Positions 1-4,683 of a stretch of 9,536 bases of DNA are shown one piece after another. The notes below the pieces were generated by a model that worked only from the letters and a program-made list of their open reading frames with translations, made no database searches and had not been told where the DNA came from. Source of the stretch: Burkholderiaceae bacterium (lineage in GTDB: Bacteria; Pseudomonadota; Gammaproteobacteria; Burkholderiales; Burkholderiaceae); the NCBI GenBank assembly GCA_017998575.1, contig JAGOCV010000148.1, forward strand, positions 1-9,536. Reading direction: 5' to 3'. How positions within the stretch are numbered: position 1 is the first letter of the stretch; the number at the start of each line of letters is the position of its first letter. The position numbers and the translations under genes were made by a program.

Positions 1-251
1 AGCACCCGGCGGCGCATCCAGAACCATCCATAGGCCGTTGCCGCGTACACGCACAGCCGCCAGATGAAGAAATACCCTGCGGAGGCCGCCAGCCACCGTT
101 CCCAGCCTGCAACGCTGCCGACCAGGTTGATGCCCGCGACGTTCGCCCCCACTGCGGCGGCAACGATAAGCACCAGCCACAGCAGCGTCTTCGCCGCGCG
201 CCGGCTGAACAACCAGCGCAGCGGCCGCCAGGCCATGCGCGCCGGGCTCAT
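1..251 (-). CDS. Small inner-membrane ICE protein upstream of traG (partial, C-terminus beyond window)
   Basis: The reading frame starts at ATG 251-249, stays open to the window edge (83 codons visible) and is cut there. The start overlaps the stop of the preceding gene as ATGA (251-248), and a GGGGAG ribosome binding site lies about 7 nt upstream, so the start is well supported. The product begins with a basic stretch (MSPARMAWRPLRWLFSRRAA), followed by one clear membrane segment at about residues 22-45 (LLWLVLIVAAAVGANV). A second hydrophobic, aromatic-rich stretch lies at about 53-78 (YFFIWRLCVYAATAYGWFW), ending in Arg-Arg-Arg. This gives a small two-helix membrane protein. In ICEclc/PAGI-2-like elements a hypothetical protein of roughly 120 residues sits between the PFL_4711 gene and the TraG N-terminal-domain gene, and this one has the right position and character. 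Its function is unknown; its position suggests it works with TraG in mating-pair formation, which is inference. Confidence 0.75.
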   Translation of the reverse strand, partial: MSPARMAWRPLRWLFSRRAAKTLLWLVLIVAAAVGANVAGINLVGSVAGWERWLAASAGYFFIWRLCVYAATAYGWFWMRRRV

Positions 252-1645
252 GGCCGACTCCCCGGATTGCCCTTCTGGAGCTGGTCGAGACGGTCCGGCA
301 CAGGATCGCCCTCGTAGATGCCGCGCGAACCGGCCGCGCGCGCGCCGTGGCGCTGGATGATCGCCATGGGCGAGTTGTTCGCCAGTTCGCGCCGCAGCTC
401 CAGTTCGGTCTTGAGGTTGCGAATCTCACGGTCGAGCGTGTCGCTCTCGTGGTTCACCGCCTCCACGGCAAGTTCGTTCGCCGCGACGTTGGGCTCCTTC
501 TTGCCCGTGAGCAGCGTGCGCTGCAGCAGCAGCGCTTTCTCCAGCACGGATGCCAGCGCGACCTCGGACGCGAGGCGCTGCGACAGCAGGTGCTGGTCGG
601 GCTCGTCGCGCAGCGCCTCGATCACGCCGCGCGTGATCGGCAGCGACGCACTGCCAGCTTCGCGCAGGTTCTCCGGCGTCGTGTTCTTGGCCTTGGTTAC
701 CAGGTCCTGGAGCGCCTGCAGCTTGGCGTCGTACTCCTCCTGGATCAGCGGCGTGAGCCCGACGCCCGGCGTCGTCTCGGTCTTGGTGCAGGCATCGCAC
801 GTGCGCTGCTCCTTCTCGCCGAGCACGCGCGTGGCCCACTCGACGGCAGCCTGCGGCGAGGTCCAGGTCTGGCACGAGAGACTGCTGCAACTGGCCGGCG
901 CAATGGACGAGGTGTCGGTCACGCCGCGGCCGTTGACCAGGTTGTAGCCAGCGCGGGTGACATCGCCGACGACCTTGATCGCGGGCTGGCCGGAGCCGCC
1001 CGCGTTGCTGCCCCCGACCCACGGCACGCCGTCATTGCCGCGGCGCGTCTCGGCCTGCTCGATGGCCGAGACCGCATCCGTGCTCGACACGGCATCGCGC
1101 AGCGCCAGCCCTTCGGCCATCTGGCTCCAGCCGAGTTGGCCGCCCGCCGTTTCGGCCATCTTCTCGGCCATGGCACGGCACGTCAGCTTGCTGCGGTCGA
1201 AATCCAGCCGCGCCTGCAGCACGCCATTGGTGAGCAGGTTGTACAGACCGGGATCGGCCCGCTGGATGATCAGTGCGGGCAACGATGCCACCGCACTGGT
1301 GGCACTCTGGATCACCGACGACATGATTTGCTGGAAGCCGTTGGTAATGCCGTTAAGTTGGTTCTTCAACGTGGTCTGGATGCTCATGTCGCCGCAGATC
1401 AAGTTGCTGTTCCAACCCACGCCGACACCGATGGAGCGCATGCCGGCTGCACGTCCCATCGACACGGCGTTGCCGCCACCGATCGAGTACATGACGTCAT
1501 CGCCGATGACGCTGCCGCTGGTCTGGTATCCCAGTTGACCCCAGGCCACGCCGCTGCCCAGCGCGAGCGCGCCGGCCAGTGCCAGGACGATCTCCGTGCG
1601 ACGTACCCGGCGGGAGAACGGATTGAATGCAGGACGGAACTTCAT
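248..1645 (-). CDS. Integrating conjugative element protein, PFL_4711 family (TIGR03755), periplasmic
   Basis: 465 residues, a full-length exported transfer protein. The N-terminus is a classic Sec signal: basic residues (FSRRVRRTE), a hydrophobic core at about 19-33 and a cleavage site near AWG|QL (36/37). The mature protein has six cysteines (84, 156, 253, 258, 283, 286), including a CDAC pair at 283-286, consistent with disulfides made in the periplasm. A conserved-looking segment around 60-150 (GRAAGMRSIGVGVGWNSNL, then ICGDMSIQ, then RADPGLYNLLTNGVLQ) is what I recognise as the PFL_4711 family. The C-terminal third (about 395-425) is charged and probably coiled-coil. The start at ATG 1645 has GAGGGGG a few bases upstream, and only 9 nt separate it from the stop of the TraU-like gene. 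The gene ends in an ATGA overlap with the next one. The exact role is not known; the position after TraU and before TraG resembles TraH of F, which is inference. Confidence 0.9.
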   Translation of the reverse strand: MKFRPAFNPFSRRVRRTEIVLALAGALALGSGVAWGQLGYQTSGSVIGDDVMYSIGGGNAVSMGRAAGMRSIGVGVGWNSNLICGDMSIQTTLKNQLNGITNGFQQIMSSVIQSATSAVASLPALIIQRADPGLYNLLTNGVLQARLDFDRSKLTCRAMAEKMAETAGGQLGWSQMAEGLALRDAVSSTDAVSAIEQAETRRGNDGVPWVGGSNAGGSGQPAIKVVGDVTRAGYNLVNGRGVTDTSSIAPASCSSLSCQTWTSPQAAVEWATRVLGEKEQRTCDACTKTETTPGVGLTPLIQEEYDAKLQALQDLVTKAKNTTPENLREAGSASLPITRGVIEALRDEPDQHLLSQRLASEVALASVLEKALLLQRTLLTGKKEPNVAANELAVEAVNHESDTLDREIRNLKTELELRRELANNSPMAIIQRHGARAAGSRGIYEGDPVPDRLDQLQKGNPGSRP

Positions 1646-1654
1646 GGCACCCCC

Positions 1655-2602
1655 TCAGAGGAAATCGACGCTGCCCAGGAACACCTGGCCCCGGCGCTCG
1701 CAGCAGGCATACGGCCGCCACAGCGCCCATGCGTAGTCGCCTTGCTGGGCCTGGGTAAGGAAGCCGCTGCGCGGGAAGACCGTGCAGGACGAGGACAGGA
1801 CGGGCGTGAGTTCTTGCCACTTGCCGGTCGAGGCATCGCCCTCCATCAGCGCGCCGGCCGGCCAGTAGCCGTCACGGGAGTTGGCAAGCAACGGCTGATA
1901 GACGTGGATCTGCCCGCGGCGCGTGACCACATCGCCCGCACGCTGGGCCACCACTGCGCCGGCCTTGAAGTCGTCGGTCTGGTGCAGGAAGCCGCCACGG
2001 GGATACACGTTGCCCCAGAGATTCATCGTGGTACGGGCACCGACTTCGCGCCGGCCCGGAATCAGCGCTTCCGGGTAGGCCATCTCGGGCACGTTGTAGC
2101 GCCAGGCCAGCGTATCCAGGGTGCTGAGCAAGTACGGCATAAACGCCGTGCCCGCGCCCTCACAGAAGTAGCCTGACGAAGAGACGAACTGGTTGAACAC
2201 CTCTGCGCCGGGGTGACCGATGACATCCGCGTTCTTGAATTTGGCGAGGCTGTTTTCGTGATCCTCGTTCGTCGTTCCGTCGCCGCCAGCTTGGGCGGAC
2301 GGGTTGGGCGTGCTCATTGCCTGGACTTCGACCCAGGGGTTTTCTCCGGTATTCGAGTACGACGACACCACTGCATCGGGGATGTAGTGGCGCACCTTGA
2401 TCGACGTGCGCACGGTGCAGCCCGTCCATGTGCAGTAGAGCCAGTAGCAGATGCCGACGACGCGGTATTCGAGGCAATCGGGCGATGCCACCGAGCCGAT
2501 GATGGTCGCTGTATTGAGGGCGTAGCTGCCCGTGGCGCTGAGCAGCAGCAACGAAGCCACGCCAGCGCGCAGGCGGCGCATCAGGTCGAATGGTCGGGTC
2601 AC
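1655..2602 (-). CDS. Integrating conjugative element protein, PFL_4710 family (TIGR03756), TraU-like
   Basis: 315 residues from a GTG start at 2602. This start forms a GTGA overlap with the stop of the preceding gene and has GGAGG 8 nt upstream. The frame is open further upstream, but that extension lies inside the preceding gene and is low-complexity; an ATG at 2581 is the alternative start. The N-terminus is a signal peptide (RRLRAGVASLLLLSATGSYA, cleavage near 27/28). The mature part begins with a cysteine-rich block at 43-62 (DCLEYRVVGICYWLYC, then TGC), followed by VRTSIKVRHYIPDAVVSSYS. This is the pattern of the F-plasmid TraU family, a periplasmic protein needed for DNA transfer and mating-pair stability. 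Eight cysteines are visible (43, 52, 57, 62, 147, 273, 300, 301), an even number that suggests disulfides. There is no sign of damage. Confidence 0.92.
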   Translation of the reverse strand: MTRPFDLMRRLRAGVASLLLLSATGSYALNTATIIGSVASPDCLEYRVVGICYWLYCTWTGCTVRTSIKVRHYIPDAVVSSYSNTGENPWVEVQAMSTPNPSAQAGGDGTTNEDHENSLAKFKNADVIGHPGAEVFNQFVSSSGYFCEGAGTAFMPYLLSTLDTLAWRYNVPEMAYPEALIPGRREVGARTTMNLWGNVYPRGGFLHQTDDFKAGAVVAQRAGDVVTRRGQIHVYQPLLANSRDGYWPAGALMEGDASTGKWQELTPVLSSSCTVFPRSGFLTQAQQGDYAWALWRPYACCERRGQVFLGSVDFL

Positions 2603-3045
2603 GGCTGGGTCCTCCGGTGCTGCTCGATGCGCGCGACAGCGCGAGCCACATCCGGCTCGCCATAGACCACATAGCGCCTGTCCACCACCACGGCCGGGAG
2701 GCTGGTGATGCCGAGGCTCCATGCGTCGGTAACGCCTTGGTATGCGGAAGCGATGCGTCGCTGCAGATCGGCACCGCCGCCATTCAGCCGGCGCTTGACG
2801 ATGGCCGTCGCCTGTTCGGGGTCGGTGGGCAGTCCCGCGGAAAGCTCCGCTTCAATCCTGTGGGCTTCGTCCAGCTCGATCAGCCGCTCGCCGCCCATGG
2901 TCTTGACCGGGTGGCGGCTGTCGGTGACGACCACCACGTCGGCGGCGAAGGTGGCCGGGCTGAAAACGGCCAGGGCTGCCGGCAGCGCCACGGCCCGGCC
3001 GAGGGTTCGCCAGCCCGGCGCGAACCTGGAAAGGGATGCTGTCAT
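2599..3045 (-). CDS. Integrating conjugative element protein, PFL_4709 family (TIGR03757), TrbC/TraW-like periplasmic protein
   Basis: 148 residues with a signal peptide of about 34 residues (core GRAVALPAALAVFSPATFA, cleavage at A34 or A35). The mature protein starts ADVVVVTDSRHPVKTM, a motif I recognise from the PFL_4709 family. Its C-terminal half (AWSLGITSLPAVVVDRRYVV, then YGEPDVARAVARIEQH) looks like the end of a thioredoxin fold, with a 'G-I-T-x-x-P-A-V-V-V' strand containing the cis-proline position, as in F-type TrbC/TraW pilus-assembly proteins. The mature protein has no cysteine at all, so it cannot be a redox enzyme. The start at ATG 3045 has only a weak upstream site (AAGGG, about 9 nt away), unlike the strong sites of the other genes. 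It is the first gene after the terminator at 3182-3158, so it should head a new transcript, and it overlaps the next gene by 4 nt. Confidence 0.9.
   Translation of the reverse strand: MTASLSRFAPGWRTLGRAVALPAALAVFSPATFAADVVVVTDSRHPVKTMGGERLIELDEAHRIEAELSAGLPTDPEQATAIVKRRLNGGGADLQRRIASAYQGVTDAWSLGITSLPAVVVDRRYVVYGEPDVARAVARIEQHRRTQP
2611..2615 (-). promoter_or_regulatory. Ribosome binding site that fixes the GTG start of the TraU-like gene
   Basis: GGAGG on the minus strand lies 8 nt before GTG 2602-2600, which itself overlaps the TGA of the upstream gene as GTGA. The in-frame ATG at 2581 has no comparable purine-rich site in front of it. Re-initiation by ribosomes finishing the PFL_4709 gene is likely. 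Confidence 0.75.
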
Positions 3046-3157
3046 GTCGCGTGCCCTTGAAGTTGATCAGAGCAGTAGTCAAACGCGAAGCCGACGCGGC
3101 CCCAACAAACAATGCGCATCGCGCACTGCCCGCATACCTGCTTGTCTCGCGCCCATG
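3046..3157 (-). other. Intergenic gap upstream of the second transfer block; presumed promoter region
   Basis: 112 bases between the terminator and the PFL_4709 gene. Since the upstream transcript should stop at the terminator, a promoter is expected here, but I found no convincing sigma-70 box pair: a TTGACT on the minus strand near 3080 has no TATAAT-like box at 16-18 nt spacing. Two small overlapping inverted repeats lie at 3112-3125 (ATGCGCAT, and TGCGC-ATC-GCGCA); they could be an operator but are short. No open frame here looks like a gene. Confidence 0.4.
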
Positions 3158-3182
3158 AAAAAGCGGAGGCCGAAGCCTCCGC
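3158..3182 (-). terminator. Rho-independent terminator after the radC-like gene
   Basis: On the minus strand, GCGGAGGC-TTCG-GCCTCCGC forms a perfect 8-bp GC-rich stem closed by a C(UUCG)G tetraloop, one of the most stable RNA loops, followed directly by TTTTT (the AAAAA at 3158-3162 on the plus strand). It begins 25 nt after the radC stop codon. There is no T-run on the other side, so it acts only on minus-strand transcripts. It marks the end of the upstream block of transfer genes. Confidence 0.92.
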
Positions 3183-3207
3183 GTGGATCAGGGAGCCGAT
3201 GCCGTCG

Positions 3208-3702
3208 CTACAGCAGGCCGGATTCCGCGAACGAGTACGGCGTGCCCTGGCCGACGATGAGGTGATCCAGCACCCTCACGTCGATCAGCGACAACGCGGC
3301 CCTCAGCGTTTGGGTCAACGCACGGTCCGCGCTCGACGGCTCCGTGCAGCCCGAAGGGTGTTGGTGAGAAAAAATGACCGCTGCCGCATTCAGTTCCAAG
3401 GCACGCTGCACGATCGGACGCGCATGCACCGAGGTCGAATGGATCGTGCCTCTGAACATCGGCTCGTAGGCCAGCACCTCGTGCATGCTGTTGAGGAACA
3501 CGATGGCGAAGACTTCATTGGGCTCGGCGGCCAGTTTCAGGCGCAGGTAGTCCTTGACGGCGGCAGGCCTCTCCAGGGATGGCCCCTTCTTGAAGACCCG
3601 CTGCTCCAGCAGCGCGATGGCTTGCCGGATGATCCAGTCATCGGATTGGGACATGGGGGCAAAACGTGGCTCCACGCAGGAGTCGTTGGCGACGAGAGAC
3701 AT
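3208..3702 (-). CDS. radC: RadC-family JAMM-domain protein of the ICE
   Basis: 164 residues from ATG 3702, which has GGAGG 6 nt upstream; the frame is open to 3786, but that part belongs to the structured leader. The JAMM metalloprotease-like motif is complete: Glu63 in NEVFAIVFLN, then H113-Q-H115-P-S-G and S123-x-x-D126 (FSHQHPSGCTEPSSADRALT). The end (DHLIVGQGTPYSFAESGLL) is the standard RadC C-terminus. Chromosomal RadC is usually about 220-230 residues with an N-terminal helix-hairpin-helix region; here that region is missing or reduced to about 45 residues. Such short RadC paralogues are common on ICEs and prophages. Despite the name, a role in DNA repair is not established, and its biochemical activity is unknown. 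It is the last gene before the terminator and has its own structured leader, so it is probably regulated separately from the ATPase genes before it. Confidence 0.92.
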   Translation of the reverse strand: MSLVANDSCVEPRFAPMSQSDDWIIRQAIALLEQRVFKKGPSLERPAAVKDYLRLKLAAEPNEVFAIVFLNSMHEVLAYEPMFRGTIHSTSVHARPIVQRALELNAAAVIFSHQHPSGCTEPSSADRALTQTLRAALSLIDVRVLDHLIVGQGTPYSFAESGLL

Positions 3703-3708
3703 GGCGGA

Positions 3709-3713
3709 CCTCC
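3709..3713 (-). promoter_or_regulatory. Ribosome binding site of the radC-like gene, possibly sequestered
   Basis: GGAGG on the minus strand lies 6 nt before ATG 3702 and decides the start over the in-frame upstream ATG at 3786. A complementary CCTCC is present 11 nt upstream in the RNA (plus-strand GGAGG at 3725-3729), so the site can fold into a 5-bp hairpin that would hide it. Confidence 0.7.
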
Positions 3714-3724
3714 AGAAAGTGAGC

Positions 3725-3863
3725 GGAGGGCGCCACCCTGGGAGGGCAAGCCCTCCTGGGGATGGAAACAGCGGAACAAGGTGCATCCATCACCGCGCGG
3801 CGGTGATTGTTCGCGGCCAGGATGCGAAAGCGAACGGGTAGCGGTCAGCGCGGCGAGCCGCGC
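3725..3863 (-). ncRNA. Structured 5' leader of the radC-like gene; candidate radC RNA motif
   Basis: The 182 bases between the DsbA-like stop (3885) and the radC start hold no gene but several perfect inverted repeats on the minus-strand RNA. (a) GCGCGGC-TC-GCCGCGC at 3863-3848. (b) A long bulged helix: GCATCC (3825-3820), a 12-nt bulge (3819-3808), then ATCACCGC-CGC-GCGGTGAT (3807-3789) running directly into GGATGC (3788-3783). (c) GAACA inside the bulge (3812-3808) is complementary to TGTTC at 3778-3774, which would make a pseudoknot. (d) GGAGGGC-TT-GCCCTCC at 3756-3741. Comparative genomics has described a 'radC RNA motif' in presumed 5' leaders of radC, integrase, methyltransferase and anti-restriction genes of proteobacterial mobile elements; gene context and structured layout fit. 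I recognise it by context and pairing, not by a covariance-model match. No T-tract follows these hairpins, so they are not intrinsic terminators. Confidence 0.62.
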
Positions 3864-3884
3864 CGTAGCCTTCAAGACCGAGGG

Positions 3885-4670
3885 CTACCTGGGCATGTCG
3901 CCGACAACGTCGGCAGGCATTTCGGATGTGGGGGTGGCGGGCGAACCCGGCGCGTCGCTGGCCATTTCCCCGGCCGCCAGCAGGTCCATGGCCGAGAGCA
4001 AGGCATCGCCCTCGATCGGCCCCTGCAACAGGATGGCCTGGCCCGTCTGGCGATCGAGCAGTCGCAGCGACGGCGTGGCGGTCACGCCGCTCTTGGTGGC
4101 TTCCGCGGCCTGCGCGCGGATGGCCACGTTGGGGCGCTCGCTAGCCATGCACTGTTCGATGGCTGACGTTGTTTCGGGGTAACGCAAGCCATCGGGCAAG
4201 CCCTGGCCGTCGCTGCGCGTGTGGGCATAGACCCATTCGACCGCCTGCCAGAACGCCGCATGCCCGCCCGCTTCGGCGGCGCACTCGGCCAGACGTGCCT
4301 CGGCCGACGCGGCAGGCTCGTGCGCGGCCAGCGGCTGGTGATGCCATTGCAGCGCCACGTCGGTGTTGTTGCCGACCCAGCGCTTGAGCTGCGGGAAATA
4401 CTCCCGGCAGAACGGGCATTCCAGGTCGGCATAGAGCGTCAGCGTGAAACGGCCTTCCGGGTTGCCCATCTGCCAGGGTGGCCCAGCGACCTGCGCCGTG
4501 CTGACCGGCGCGCGCGACGGCGCTGAGGATTCGCCGGGCGTCCGGGACACCAGCCAGATCAGCAGCAGCGCGACCAGCGCAGCAGCCAATACCCAGGGCC
4601 AGCGAGGCCGCCAGCGGCGACGGCGGAACGCCTGGACCTGCATCGGAATGGAAGGACGTTTCTGTTCCAT
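3885..4670 (-). CDS. Membrane-anchored DsbA-like thioredoxin-fold protein
   Basis: 261 residues. A basic N-terminus (FRRRRWRPRW) is followed by one transmembrane segment at about 25-41 (PWVLAAALVALLLIWLV), so the protein is probably an inner-membrane anchor with its domain in the periplasm. A proline/serine-rich linker leads to a thioredoxin fold with the active site LECPFC (C85-P-F-C88) and a cis-proline loop TATP (Pro200). A helical insertion lies between them, as in DsbA/DsbG relatives. Two further cysteines are at 130 and 174. The C-terminal 25 residues are low-complexity (Ala/Pro/Ser/Thr). The start at ATG 4670 has GGAGAA about 6 nt upstream, 13 nt after the ATPase stop, so the genes are probably co-transcribed. 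Likely role: oxidising or isomerising disulfides in cysteine-rich transfer proteins such as the TraU-like one, as DsbC/TrbB-type proteins do in F; that client assignment is inference. Confidence 0.88.
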   Translation of the reverse strand: MEQKRPSIPMQVQAFRRRRWRPRWPWVLAAALVALLLIWLVSRTPGESSAPSRAPVSTAQVAGPPWQMGNPEGRFTLTLYADLECPFCREYFPQLKRWVGNNTDVALQWHHQPLAAHEPAASAEARLAECAAEAGGHAAFWQAVEWVYAHTRSDGQGLPDGLRYPETTSAIEQCMASERPNVAIRAQAAEATKSGVTATPSLRLLDRQTGQAILLQGPIEGDALLSAMDLLAAGEMASDAPGSPATPTSEMPADVVGDMPR

Positions 4671-4683
4671 GGCGTTCTCCGGT

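Noticed and set aside
347..2176. A 609-codon open frame on the plus strand.
   Set aside because: It spans two minus-strand genes with signal peptides and family motifs; its translation is low-complexity and resembles no protein, so it is a shadow frame.
3060..3085. TTGACT on the minus strand as a -35 box for the PFL_4709 transcript.
   Set aside because: No acceptable -10 box occurs 16-18 nt downstream, so I do not call a promoter.
3703..3786. N-terminal extension of RadC by 28 residues.
   Set aside because: The extension is encoded by the inverted-repeat leader, and the strong GGAGG lies only in front of ATG 3702.
3741..3807. CRISPR-like or insertion-sequence repeats.
   Set aside because: The repeats are inverted pairs with 2-3 nt spacers, each unique; there are no regularly spaced direct repeats, transposase or target-site duplications.
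3537..3875. A 112-codon minus-strand frame starting in the radC leader.
   Set aside because: It overlaps radC out of frame, has no good ribosome binding site, and its sequence is explained by the structured leader followed by radC in another frame.
3112..4182. A 356-codon plus-strand frame covering the terminator, radC, its leader and part of the DsbA-like gene.
   Set aside because: It runs antisense to recognised genes and through a terminator hairpin, and shows no protein family features.
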